From Alphaproteobacteria bacterium (GTDB lineage Bacteria; Pseudomonadota; Alphaproteobacteria; UBA8366): a DNA stretch of 18,024 nt. The DNA is taken from assembly GCA_029861675.1 (NCBI GenBank), contig JAOTYV010000066.1, positions 1 to 18,024 on the forward strand, in the 5' to 3' direction. The notes beneath the pieces are model-generated. The model worked only from the letters and a program-made list of their open reading frames with translations. It did no database searches and was not told the DNA's origin. The first letter of the stretch is position 1. Every line of letters starts with the position of its first letter. Position numbers and translations under genes: made by a program. Below are positions 1-8,210 of this stretch, piece after piece.

Positions 1-103
1 TGCATTATCAGCACAAATTGCACGAAGCGTGCGCAATCCGTCACGCTATTCCGAATTCGCGGCGCCGAACAACGACGCCCGCCCTTGATCGAAATTCATA
101 ACT

Positions 104-742
104 ATGCCGCGTTCCCCAATCGGTCCCTTTCCACTGCTCAGCGACAGCGTCCGCAACGAAAGCCTAACGCGCTGTCTCGCGGCGGCGCCGGATCGTGGCA
201 CGGTATGGCTGTTTACGTACGGCTCGCTGATGTGGAACCCGGCATTCGAGCCGGTCGAAACCTGTGTCGGCACGCTCGCCGGGCACCAGCGGGCACTCAA
301 TCTTTGGACCGCACACGCGCGCGGGACGCCGGAATATCCCGGGCTCGCGCTCGGCTTGGCCACGGGAAATGCATGCCGCGGATTGCTCTACCGCCTGCAT
401 CCGAAACGGCAAGCCGGCGATCTCGCAACGATCTGGGATAGAGAGATGTACACCGGCATCTACCGGCCGGAATGGCTGCCGGTAGACTGCGACGATGGCG
501 ACCCCATCACCGCCCTCTGCTTCGTCACCGACACGAACCACCCGCAATTCGCCGAGCCACCCACGGTGGACGCGGCCGCCCGCCTGATCGCGCGGGCCGC
601 GGGAAAATTCGGGAGTTGCCGGGACTACCTCGCCGAAACGCTCAAATCATTGCGGGAACTTGGCATCGAAGAGCCGGCGCTTTCCGACATCCTCGACCGG
701 GTGGACCGGCTCCTCGCCCAACCGGATTTATCGAAATCGTGA
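104..742 (+). CDS. chaC: ChaC-type gamma-glutamylcyclotransferase
   Basis: Predicted cytosolic enzyme of 212 residues. ChaC proteins cleave the gamma-glutamyl bond of glutathione, giving 5-oxoproline and Cys-Gly. The gamma-glutamylcyclotransferase substrate loop YGSLMWNP is at residues 39-46. The family-typical WDRE-M-x-x-G-x-Y stretch is at 111-120, with E114 as the expected catalytic acid by analogy with the RE-x(3)-G-G-Y segment of human CHAC1. The segment W68 to Y78 also matches the family. Length fits bacterial ChaC. The ATG at 104 has no clear Shine-Dalgarno, so a start slightly downstream is possible; the first 30 residues are not conserved in my reading. The gene stands alone and ends flush against the convergent lipoprotein gene. 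Family assignment is firm; glutathione as the substrate is inferred from the family. Confidence 0.9.
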   Translation: MPRSPIGPFPLLSDSVRNESLTRCLAAAPDRGTVWLFTYGSLMWNPAFEPVETCVGTLAGHQRALNLWTAHARGTPEYPGLALGLATGNACRGLLYRLHPKRQAGDLATIWDREMYTGIYRPEWLPVDCDDGDPITALCFVTDTNHPQFAEPPTVDAAARLIARAAGKFGSCRDYLAETLKSLRELGIEEPALSDILDRVDRLLAQPDLSKS

Positions 743-1051
743 TTACGTCTTGGGCGCGTCGCGTTGAATGGTGATCAGCTTGTATCCCTTGCCATGCATA
801 CAGGCGCGATACATGTCGTCCGCCGCGATGTTCTGGTACATGATTTCCTCCGACACCGACGGACGCCGGAAAACCGGACCATAATCGTAATACGGGTTGA
901 ATTCGTCGTTCACATATTTGACGCAGAACTGCCGGTCGGCTTCGAAAGTCTTCGCGTCCACGCCCTGCTTGATCCAGCGATACTCCGGCGCCGTACAAGC
1001 CGCCGCCAAACCCATCGCCGACAGAATCGCCAGTCGTCCAACATACTTCAT
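743..1051 (-). CDS. Small predicted lipoprotein of unknown function
   Basis: Encodes 102 residues. The N-terminus has a short basic start (MKYVGR), a hydrophobic stretch and an LAAAC lipobox with the acylated Cys at residue 19, so the mature protein is probably an envelope lipoprotein. The mature part is polar, with two further cysteines (in FCVKYV and YRACM) and an aromatic NPYYDYGP segment. I do not recognise a named family; it resembles the many small proteobacterial lipoproteins of unknown function. An upstream in-frame start at 1105 exists, but the ATG at 1051 has a good GGGAAGG ribosome site five bases ahead and puts the signal peptide at the N-terminus, so I chose it. It converges on chaC with no spacer. 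Function unknown. Confidence 0.75.
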   Translation of the reverse strand: MKYVGRLAILSAMGLAAACTAPEYRWIKQGVDAKTFEADRQFCVKYVNDEFNPYYDYGPVFRRPSVSEEIMYQNIAADDMYRACMHGKGYKLITIQRDAPKT

Positions 1052-1175
1052 GCGCACCTTCCCGGCCGTCCCCGGTTTCACCGCAACCCGTGCATCCAGC
1101 CCCATTCTAAATATAGGGGGGCCTGCTGCGAATTAAATGCCGCGATCGTCGGCGCGCGGCGCATCTTCCGAAACA

Positions 1176-2885
1176 CTACGGTCGAACGCCCAATCGCTCC
1201 AGTCCGCCCAAGGTCGAAGCGAGACGCGCGAAGGCGCGGGCGCGCCACCATGGCGTCGTGATGCCCCGGCCGGTGGCCAATGCCATTGCAAACAGACGGC
1301 GCGCCGCCGCCGCGTCGCCGCGTCGGGCCAGCCGCAGCGCGCTGTCACTTTTGATTGCCGCACGCTCGAACCCATTCTTCACCGAGTTCGTGGCGGCCAG
1401 TGCCTCCTCCTCAATCAGCCGCGCGGCCCCGGTGTCCCCGGCGGCCAGGTACGAGTCGCTCAACAGCCACAGCAGGCGTGCGCGTCGCGCCGCATTGCCG
1501 ACCTCCAGAATGACCATCGACGCGCGCTCGAATGCCTTCAGGCCCATCCACGCCGTGGCGATGCGCGCACGCCCGGCATCTGCCGGATAGCCGTCGCGCA
1601 GTGGCGTGACGGCCGCTTCGGCCGTTACGAGCGATCGCGTCGCGGCCGCGTGATCGCCGCGATCCATTTGAGTTTCTGCAAGTCGGCTCAAAGCCAGAAC
1701 GCGATAGACCGCCGTATCGGCCGACCGTCCCGACCCAGATCCGCCTCGGTTGCGCGAAAGGGTTTGGAGAACCGCATCGTAGTTTCCGGCTTGCGCCTGC
1801 ATCGCCGCCATCGTGCTCACCTCGGCCGCCCGCACCATTGGATCCGTGCCCGGGACCGACAGGCGCTTCGCCGCGGTGACCGCACGCCGGGCAAGCGCCG
1901 GCTCACCCGTATCGATGAGCTTGATGGCCAGCGCCGTGGCTATGCCGACGCCACCTGAAATGAGCGGATTTCCTTGCAACGTTGCCAGCACGCGGTCGGT
2001 AAAGGCACCCGCCCCCACGGAATCGCCATTTTCGGCGCGCACGACGGCAATCGCCGCGAAGGCTTTTGCACGATTAGGAAGGTCGGGAATGGTGGCCGCC
2101 AGTGACGCCGCCTCTGCGAGGTCACCGTGTCGGGACATGGTCTCGGCCACGTCACGCAGCGCCACCAGGATCAATCGCGGATCCGAAATCCGGCGCATCG
2201 TGTCGCGAATATCGGAAATATTCCCAGTCCGCACATGCGCCGTGACGACCTCCCGCAACGCCCAATCCCGATAGGTATCGGACTCGATATTGCCGACACT
2301 CCGCAAGGCCTCATCCAACAAGCAACGAACGGTAATTGCGGAATGGCAATGCGGCCGCGCATTCCGGGACGATTGCAATTGGGATCGCCCCACTGCATCG
2401 CCTTGCCCCAAGAGATCGCGGGTGGATGGGTTGCTTCGCAAGGCCGACGCCGCCTGTTCCTGCTGACGCCGGCCGGATTCCGTCAGGGCGCGGCGTAAAT
2501 GCATGGCCGCGCTCATCGACCGCATGCGCTCGACGGTGCCCCGCATCGAGCGCCCGCCCTTCCCGACGCTGTACTTCTGTTCAAACCGACGTAGCGCCTT
2601 TTCGAGCTGCGCGTTGAAGCGGCCATCGAGCGGCCCGCGGTAAAATCCCAACGCCGCCAATTCTCGCTGAGCATTGCGGACCACCGCCTCCCACGGGATG
2701 TCGGAAACCGCATCACCGGTCACGGCGTCCGGACGGTCCAATGCGGCCACGCGAAGCACCGCGCCCGCCCCCGTGCTGGAGTCTGCAAGAATCAGGAGCA
2801 TGAGCGACCCATGCCGCACCCAACGTCCCATCGCGCCGTATGAAGGCAAGGCCGCACCGGCGGCAAGCATCGTGAACCAGCGCAT
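1176..2885 (-). CDS. Membrane-anchored or secreted protein with peptidoglycan-binding-like segment and alpha-helical (TPR-like) repeats
   Basis: About 569 residues. The N-terminus holds two hydrophobic stretches (residues 1-20 and about 25-45), read as a signal anchor or signal peptide. Residues about 65-104 (IPWEAVVRNAQRELAALGFY, then a GPLDGRF turn and an RRFEQKY helix) look like a PG_binding_1 domain. From about residue 175 to the end are antiparallel helix pairs with TPR-like spacing and repeated A-x-x-G-D/N-x-x-x-A turns, such as RHGDLAEAASLA, AAGDTGAARL and RRGDAAAARRLF. No catalytic motif is visible. The start is uncertain: ATG 2885, GTG 2894 (GGAG six bases upstream) or GTG 2918. It lies 100 bases downstream of the ABC operon on the same strand, with a weak hairpin between. 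A role as an envelope scaffold or protein-interaction module is inference only. Confidence 0.7.
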   Translation of the reverse strand: MRWFTMLAAGAALPSYGAMGRWVRHGSLMLLILADSSTGAGAVLRVAALDRPDAVTGDAVSDIPWEAVVRNAQRELAALGFYRGPLDGRFNAQLEKALRRFEQKYSVGKGGRSMRGTVERMRSMSAAMHLRRALTESGRRQQEQAASALRSNPSTRDLLGQGDAVGRSQLQSSRNARPHCHSAITVRCLLDEALRSVGNIESDTYRDWALREVVTAHVRTGNISDIRDTMRRISDPRLILVALRDVAETMSRHGDLAEAASLAATIPDLPNRAKAFAAIAVVRAENGDSVGAGAFTDRVLATLQGNPLISGGVGIATALAIKLIDTGEPALARRAVTAAKRLSVPGTDPMVRAAEVSTMAAMQAQAGNYDAVLQTLSRNRGGSGSGRSADTAVYRVLALSRLAETQMDRGDHAAATRSLVTAEAAVTPLRDGYPADAGRARIATAWMGLKAFERASMVILEVGNAARRARLLWLLSDSYLAAGDTGAARLIEEEALAATNSVKNGFERAAIKSDSALRLARRGDAAAARRLFAMALATGRGITTPWWRARAFARLASTLGGLERLGVRP

Positions 2886-2935
2886 AATCAGCACCAACCG
2901 CTCCGAATTACTCTTCACCGATGGGAAACGAATTT

Positions 2936-2970
2936 GCCTAAGGAAGAATGAATATCTTCCCCTAACAGGC
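2936..2970 (-). terminator. Imperfect hairpin downstream of the ABC operon (possible weak terminator)
   Basis: The + strand reads GCCTAAGGAAGA at 2936-2947 and TCTTCCCCTAACAGGC at 2955-2970. GGAAGA pairs with TCTTCC around a 7-base loop, and GCCT pairs with AGGC after a bulge. It sits in the AT-rich gap after the ATPase stop. No clear U-tract follows on the minus strand, so termination may be partial and the next gene could be read through. Confidence 0.3.
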
Positions 2971-2985
2971 CAAATTTATTCGGTT

Positions 2986-4638
2986 TTATGGTGCACCCGG
3001 AGGTTCGGACCGCCCAAAGCCGGCCGAGCCGCCCTCCAGCGCGGCAGCCAGCAGTGCCCGCGTATAAGCGTGGCGCGGCGATCCGAGCACGGTCCGCACC
3101 GGACCGCTTTCCACGATGGCGCCGTCCCGCAAGACCGCGACCCGATCCGCGAACCACCGCACCAGCGTGAGATCATGGCTGATCAGCAGGAGCGCCGTGC
3201 CATAGTCCTTTTGCAGGCGGCGCAGCAAATCGAGCACGTCGCGCCGCAACGACGCGTCGAGGGCGGAGACAGGTTCGTCGGCGACGACAATACGCGGCGC
3301 CGGCGCAAAGGCCCGTGCGATTGCAACGCGCTGCTTCTGGCCGCCGGATAACTCCCTCGGCAACCGCGATGCGAAAGCCGCGGGCAATCGCACCATATCC
3401 AGCAAGGCAGCGGTGGCGTTCGCGTCAAGGATGCCGCCCCGGCTGGCAAGAGCACGCGACAATTGGCGGCCGACGCTCAGGCTCGGGTTGAGCGAGCCAT
3501 CCGGATCCTGAAACACCATCTGAATTTCCAGCCGAATTTCCCGGGGCCGCCGGTCAATGGGCGTCGCGCCGATCTCAACCCCCTCGAAAGCGACCGTACC
3601 ATCATCCGCCGCCTCCAAGCCGGCGAGAATGCGCCCAAGCGTCGACTTGCCGCTGCCCGACTCTCCGACCAATGCCAGCGTCTCTCCCGGCACGATCTCA
3701 AGGTCGAGGCCGCGCAAGGCGGCGACCTGCCCGCCAACACCGCCCCAACGTCCGGCCAACGGATAGGATTTCCCGACCCCGGCGATCCGCACGAGCGGTT
3801 CACGCGCAGCGAATGGTGCGGGATCGCCGGAAGGCATCGGACCGGCAGGCGTCATTGCCCGGACCAATCCGGCGGTATACGGATGATTGCCGCCCGTGAA
3901 AATTTCCACGGCCGTCCCGCGATCCACAACCGCTCCGCCCTGCATCACCAATACCCGATCCGTCAGCGCGCCGATGAGTCCCAGATCGTGCGAAATCAGC
4001 AGCAAGGCGATGCCATGCCGGTCGGCCATATCACGAACCAGGTCAATGATCGCGGCGCTCGTCCGGGTATCCAACGCGGTCGTCGGTTCATCCAGGATGA
4101 GCAGCGACGGCTGACCCAGCAGCACCATGGCCAGGCACACGCGTTGCAACTGGCCGCCGGAGAGCTGGTGCGGATACGCGGCCAGGATCCGCGCACTATC
4201 GTCCAGCCGGACCTCCTCCAGCATGGTTTGAATCCGGCTGTCGATATCCGCCGCCGTGGCGTCCGGTCCGGCCACTCCCGGCACCTCGCGAAGCTGCCGG
4301 CCGATTGTCATGGCGGGGTTCAGCGCCGCCATGGGTTCCTGCTGGACAAGCCCGATCCCCGAGCTGCGCAGCATCCGTAAGGCCCGGCCCGGCATCGCCG
4401 CGATATCCGCGCCCCGGAACCGCATGATGCCGCCGGTGACCCGGCCCGCCGGGCCAAGCGCCCGCAGCGCCGCCAGCGCCAGGGTGGACTTGCCACTGCC
4501 GGATTCGCCGACCACGCCGACCCGTTCACCCGCGCCCACAGTCAAGCTCACCGCGCGCAGCGCGTCGAAAGCGCGGCCGCGGCGGCCGTAGCGCACGCAC
4601 AGATCCTCGATTTCCAGCAACGGCGGTGTATCCGGCAT
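2986..4638 (-). CDS. ABC transporter ATP-binding protein with two fused nucleotide-binding domains (peptide/opine class)
   Basis: A 550-residue cytosolic ATPase that powers the adjacent importer. Both halves carry complete motif sets. Domain 1 has Walker A GESGSGKST at 44-52, signature LSGGQ at 159-163, Walker B ILDEP with E184, and switch H217. Domain 2 has Walker A at 325-333, signature LSGGQ at 430-434, ADEP with E455, and switch H488. Each half ends in an HPYT/HAYT segment typical of the oligopeptide (oligo_HPY) branch, so this is a DppD-DppF type fusion as in YejF and GsiA. A longer frame opens at 4674, but the ATG at 4638 lies just past the permease stop, with a G-rich ribosome site overlapping that stop, and the long form would overlap the permease. 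Both sites look competent for ATP hydrolysis. It is the last gene of the operon. Substrate cannot be read from sequence. Confidence 0.93.
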   Translation of the reverse strand: MPDTPPLLEIEDLCVRYGRRGRAFDALRAVSLTVGAGERVGVVGESGSGKSTLALAALRALGPAGRVTGGIMRFRGADIAAMPGRALRMLRSSGIGLVQQEPMAALNPAMTIGRQLREVPGVAGPDATAADIDSRIQTMLEEVRLDDSARILAAYPHQLSGGQLQRVCLAMVLLGQPSLLILDEPTTALDTRTSAAIIDLVRDMADRHGIALLLISHDLGLIGALTDRVLVMQGGAVVDRGTAVEIFTGGNHPYTAGLVRAMTPAGPMPSGDPAPFAAREPLVRIAGVGKSYPLAGRWGGVGGQVAALRGLDLEIVPGETLALVGESGSGKSTLGRILAGLEAADDGTVAFEGVEIGATPIDRRPREIRLEIQMVFQDPDGSLNPSLSVGRQLSRALASRGGILDANATAALLDMVRLPAAFASRLPRELSGGQKQRVAIARAFAPAPRIVVADEPVSALDASLRRDVLDLLRRLQKDYGTALLLISHDLTLVRWFADRVAVLRDGAIVESGPVRTVLGSPRHAYTRALLAAALEGGSAGFGRSEPPGAP

Positions 4639-4642
4639 CGCG

Positions 4643-5482
4643 CTAACCCCGCCCGTCGAGGTCGCGCAGGCCATCCGCCAGCAGATTGAAGCCGAGCACC
4701 AGCGACGATATCGCCACGGCCGGTGCGAGCGTCATATGGGGAAATGCGAGGGCCACCTGACGCGCTTCCTTGATCATGCTGCCCCAATCGGGCACCGGCG
4801 GCGGCAGGCCGAGACCGAGAAATCCGAGCACGCCGATGGTGATGATCACGTAACCGAATCGCAGACAGGCATCGACCAGCAACGGGCCCCGGACGTTCGG
4901 GAGAATTTCCACCAGCATGATGTAGAACGCGCCGTCGCCGCGCAGCTTCGCCGCCGCGACGAATTCACGCTCGCGCAGTTCGAGAGTAAGTCCGCGCACC
5001 ACGCGCATGATACCCGGCGCGCTGGCGACGGTGACCGCCAGCAGGATGTTCAGCCCCGACGCGCCGACTGTCGTCAGGATGAGGATGTAGAGGACCAGGA
5101 CCGGGAACGACAGTACGACATTGGCGCCGAACGACAGGACCGTATCCACCCGGCCCCGGTAGTACCCCGCGGCAAGCCCGGCCGCGACGCCGACCGCATA
5201 GGCAAGCAGTGTCGCCCCGATAGCATAGAGCAGGACGGCGCGGGCGCCGAACAACACGCGGCTCAGAATATCGCGCCCCACCGTGTCGGCGCCCAGCAAC
5301 AGCAGCGCATCGCCGTGTGCGGCGCCGGGCTTGGCAAACGGCTTCAACGGGGTCAGCGGATCGAACGGGGCGAGCACCGGCGCCAGCAACGCGGCGGCAA
5401 ACCAGAACAGCACCAGCGCGAGCCCGACCACGGCAACCGGGCGATGGCGCAACGCGACGAAGGTCTGAAGGAAACGCCGCAT
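4643..5482 (-). CDS. ABC transporter permease, DppC/OppC-like
   Basis: A 279-residue inner-membrane permease of the peptide/opine importer class. It has about six hydrophobic segments, the DppC-type N-terminal helix followed by a periplasmic LGADTVGRDILSR segment, and an EAA coupling loop (EFVAAAKLRGDGAFYIMLVE followed by ILPN) that contacts the ATPase. The C-terminal PDWGSMI segment is also typical. The frame is open further upstream to 5584, but that would overlap DppB by about 90 bases; the ATG at 5482, eight bases after the DppB stop, gives the family's usual length and N-terminus (MRRFLQTF). It should form a heterodimer with the DppB-like subunit encoded just upstream. Confidence 0.92.
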   Translation of the reverse strand: MRRFLQTFVALRHRPVAVVGLALVLFWFAAALLAPVLAPFDPLTPLKPFAKPGAAHGDALLLLGADTVGRDILSRVLFGARAVLLYAIGATLLAYAVGVAAGLAAGYYRGRVDTVLSFGANVVLSFPVLVLYILILTTVGASGLNILLAVTVASAPGIMRVVRGLTLELREREFVAAAKLRGDGAFYIMLVEILPNVRGPLLVDACLRFGYVIITIGVLGFLGLGLPPPVPDWGSMIKEARQVALAFPHMTLAPAVAISSLVLGFNLLADGLRDLDGRG

Positions 5483-5490
5483 ACCCCGCC

Positions 5491-6423
5491 TCACGCGAAC
5501 CGGATGCGCGGACTGAGATAGGCATAGGCGATGTCCGCAAGGGTCTGCGTGCCCACGGCAACCACCACGGCAACCATGGCGCACGCTTCGATGAGAAAGA
5601 TATCGCCGAACAGCGACGCCTCCAGCAAGAGGGCACCGAAGCCTTTATAGGCAAAGAAGCTCTCGACCACGATGACGCCCGACAGCAGCCAATTCACCTG
5701 CAGCAGGATCACCGTGAATGGCGCGATCAACGCATTGCGGAGCGCGTGCCGCAGGACGACCACCCGAAACGGCAGTCCCTTCAACAGCGCGGTTCGGATA
5801 TAGGGCTGGGTCATGACGTCGGCCATGGACGCGCGCGTCATGCGCACCACATAACCGAAATCGTACAGCACGAGCACGGCGACCGGCAGCACCAGCTCGC
5901 GCCAGTTGAAGCCGCCGCTCATCGCGCTGGTTCCCGGCAACCAACCCAGCGCGAAGACAAACAGCGCCGACAGGAAAGCCGCGCTGGCAAATTCCGGAAC
6001 CGAGGTGGTAACGACGCTGACAATCGAGATCACGCGATCGCTCGGCCGTCCTTCGCGCATGCCCGCAACGACACCAAGCGCCAGCGACAGCGGCACCATG
6101 ATCGCCAGCACCGCCGCGCCGAGAATGACCGTGTTCAGCAGACGCGGCCACAACACATCGCCGACCGGCGTCTTGTAGCGCAGCGACTCGCCAAGATCGC
6201 CGGTCAGCAATTTCGCCAGCCAGCGCAAGTACCGTTCGGCCGCCGGATCGAAATAGCCGTGTGTTTCCAGCCATATTCGCTGCTGTTCGACGGTGGCGTA
6301 TTGTCCCAAGACCTTGGTCGCGACGGTGCCCGGTGTCAGTTCGAGCAGCAGGAACACCACCACGGAGACGACCAGCATGGTCAAGGCCAGCATGCCCAAG
6401 CGTTTCAGCAGGAAGAGGCACAT
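5491..6423 (-). CDS. ABC transporter permease, DppB/OppB-like
   Basis: A 310-residue inner-membrane permease. The N-terminal helix (LLKRLGMLALTMLVVSVVVF) is followed by a periplasmic domain with LTGDLGESLRYKTPV, which is characteristic of DppB/OppB. The EAA coupling loop is near residues 205-225 (ADVMTQPYIRTALLKGLPFR), followed by the HALRNALIAPFTV segment. The C-terminus matches the family (LADIAYAYLSPRIRFA). It starts nine bases after the binding-protein stop and ends eight bases before the DppC start, so translation is likely coupled. No strong Shine-Dalgarno precedes ATG 6423, which fits reinitiation. Function as a translocation subunit is well supported; substrate unknown. Confidence 0.93.
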   Translation of the reverse strand: MCLFLLKRLGMLALTMLVVSVVVFLLLELTPGTVATKVLGQYATVEQQRIWLETHGYFDPAAERYLRWLAKLLTGDLGESLRYKTPVGDVLWPRLLNTVILGAAVLAIMVPLSLALGVVAGMREGRPSDRVISIVSVVTTSVPEFASAAFLSALFVFALGWLPGTSAMSGGFNWRELVLPVAVLVLYDFGYVVRMTRASMADVMTQPYIRTALLKGLPFRVVVLRHALRNALIAPFTVILLQVNWLLSGVIVVESFFAYKGFGALLLEASLFGDIFLIEACAMVAVVVAVGTQTLADIAYAYLSPRIRFA

Positions 6424-6432
6424 CGCGTCGCG

Positions 6433-8073
6433 TCAGCCCAGCCCTACGCCGCCGAGCTGGTGATAGTTGGTGGGATGCAGCCTGTACCCCCGCAGCCGCT
6501 TCGATCCGACGGCGAATATCGACCGCCAGAGCGGCTGCACGATCACCGCGTCCCGCTGCAGGATGCGTTCGCACGCGGCCACATACCGGCGGCGCTCCTG
6601 GATATCGAGGGTGGCATTGGCGCGATTGAGAGCAAGATCGAAATCGCGGTTTGCGTAACCGGATTCGTTCCAGGCCGCGCCACTGCGATAGGCGAGGTTC
6701 AGCACCATCACGCCGAGCGGCCGGTGCGTCCAGCCGGTGAAGCCGAAGGGCGTCTTGTTCCAGATATCGCCGTATTGTTCGCTGGGCATGGTGTTGATCT
6801 TGAGGTCGATGCCTGCGGGCCGGCACATCGCGGACATCGCCTGCACGGTCGTCGGCTCCCAGCTCGGCGCCGACCGGCAGTCGATCGACAGCTTCACTCC
6901 GTTGGGATGACCCGCGTCGGCGAGCAGCTTGCGCACCAGGGCATAGTCCTGCCGCTGTTTCGGCAGCGCCGCGTATTCGGGATGGATCGGCGCCACGTGA
7001 TGATCCTCCCCCGCCACACCCTTGCCCCGATAGCCAAGCTCCAACAGCCGATCGTGATCGATGCACGCCTGGACCGCCTGGCGCAGTTTGGCGTTGTCGA
7101 AGGGAGGACGATCGACGCGCATGCGCGCCACCGCGGTCTGCGCCGTCGCCGCTTCGAACAATTGCAACTGCGGCATCGACTGAACCAGTTCGAGCTGATC
7201 CGGCGATATCTCGTAGTTCAGATCGGCCTGTCCCGAGGCGATTGCCGCGATGCCGGCCATCGGATCGTCGCCATGGTCGATATAAATGATCCGCTCCAGG
7301 GCGGGCTTTGGGCCCCAATAGGCGGATTTTTCACGGCGCACCAGCACCGCTTTCTGGCCGATCGAGAAGGAGTCGAGCCGATAGGGTCCGGTCCCGACAG
7401 GGTTCTTGGACAGGTCGCCGCCTTCTTCCGCGAACCGGCGGTGTACGATCGCGGCCGGGTAGTTGTAGAGGTTCTCCGGGATGGCAAGTTCCGGCTTGTT
7501 CAGATGAAGCCGCACCGTGTCACGATCCACCACCTCGACGCCGCCCGCCGACAATCCGGAAAAAAGGCTCTTGTTCGACGATCCCGTTTTCGGATCGACC
7601 CAGCGCCGGAAATTATACGCGACGTCCTCGGCGTCGAATGAATCCCCATTCGACCAGCGAATTCGGCGGCGCAGCTTAAACGTCCATGTCCTGAGGTCCT
7701 CCGACGCGGACCATGCCTTGGCGAGGTAGGGCCTCGTCACATTATCGGTGCCGGTAATCGTCAGAAATTCCACGATATGGCGCGCGACATTCGACTTCTC
7801 GGTCCAGTCGAACCGCGCCGGATCGGTCATTTCCTGCACCTTCATGGAGATCCGCAGCGTACCGCCGGCCGCACCGGACGCCGCCCGGCTCCCGGTCGGC
7901 GCGAGTCCCGCCAGCGTATAGGCCGCGGACGCACTCAGCCCCAGCAACGTCGCCGTCCGGAGGAAGGCGCGCCGGTCGGTCTCGCCCCGGCGCGCGAGCG
8001 CCGCCAGATCCGGGATCGCCGGGTGAATGCCAGCGCCGGCAGCCATCGCCGCTTTACCGGGGTTCCGCTTCAT
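6433..8073 (-). CDS. ABC transporter substrate-binding protein, family 5 (peptide/opine class), Tat signal
   Basis: A 546-residue periplasmic solute-binding protein of the SBP_bac_5 family. Typical segments include AWSASEDLRTWTFKLR, the WSNGDSFDAEDVAYNFRR block and NPVGTGPYRL. The N-terminus is long and carries a twin-arginine motif DRRAFL at residues 33-38 followed by a hydrophobic stretch, which suggests Tat export of a folded protein. The start at 8073 is fixed by a near-consensus AGGAGG four bases ahead; a longer frame from 8142 lacks this. It is the first gene of the four-gene importer operon. The family binds di-/oligopeptides, nickel, opines or glutathione, and no residue pattern lets me choose among them. 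Confidence 0.94.
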   Translation of the reverse strand: MKRNPGKAAMAAGAGIHPAIPDLAALARRGETDRRAFLRTATLLGLSASAAYTLAGLAPTGSRAASGAAGGTLRISMKVQEMTDPARFDWTEKSNVARHIVEFLTITGTDNVTRPYLAKAWSASEDLRTWTFKLRRRIRWSNGDSFDAEDVAYNFRRWVDPKTGSSNKSLFSGLSAGGVEVVDRDTVRLHLNKPELAIPENLYNYPAAIVHRRFAEEGGDLSKNPVGTGPYRLDSFSIGQKAVLVRREKSAYWGPKPALERIIYIDHGDDPMAGIAAIASGQADLNYEISPDQLELVQSMPQLQLFEAATAQTAVARMRVDRPPFDNAKLRQAVQACIDHDRLLELGYRGKGVAGEDHHVAPIHPEYAALPKQRQDYALVRKLLADAGHPNGVKLSIDCRSAPSWEPTTVQAMSAMCRPAGIDLKINTMPSEQYGDIWNKTPFGFTGWTHRPLGVMVLNLAYRSGAAWNESGYANRDFDLALNRANATLDIQERRRYVAACERILQRDAVIVQPLWRSIFAVGSKRLRGYRLHPTNYHQLGGVGLG

Positions 8074-8077
8074 CAAT

Positions 8078-8083
8078 CCTCCT
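8078..8083 (-). promoter_or_regulatory. Strong ribosome binding site (AGGAGG) of the ABC binding-protein gene
   Basis: The minus strand reads GGAAGGAGGATTG directly before the ATG at 8073. The spacing of four bases is slightly short but acceptable, and this site decides between the 8073 and 8142 starts. Confidence 0.75.
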
Positions 8084-8210
8084 TCCGCCGGTCGGTATCC
8101 GTCAACCGAATGCCCGCTCGGGACTGCGCTTCCTGCGCCCAACTATAACCATATATGAGGCGCAATACTTGAGCCTTGCGGCGCAGGCCCAGCTATGGAA
8201 ACTGCTTGTC
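8084..8210. promoter_or_regulatory. Divergent intergenic region between the ABC operon and the hydrolase gene
   Basis: This stretch separates two outward-facing genes and must hold promoters for both. The only AT-rich patch is around 8143-8157 (ACTATAACCATATATG), which could supply a -10 element in either direction (TATAGT or CATATA), but I see no convincing -35 at proper spacing. The assignment rests on gene orientation rather than on a clear motif. Confidence 0.4.

Noticed and set aside
1..103. Possible promoter or terminator at the left edge
   Set aside because: No recognisable -35/-10 pair, hairpin with U-tract or ribosome site was found. The stretch is too short to judge.
5645..7318. 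A 557-codon minus-strand frame overlapping the binding-protein and DppB genes in another frame
   Set aside because: It is a frame shadow: the true frames carry EAA and SBP motifs and proper operon spacing.
5317..7641. A 774-codon open frame on the + strand
   Set aside because: It is antisense to the permease and binding-protein genes, which have clear family motifs. Its product is rich in Q, H, R and D with no domain, as expected of a shadow frame in GC-rich DNA.
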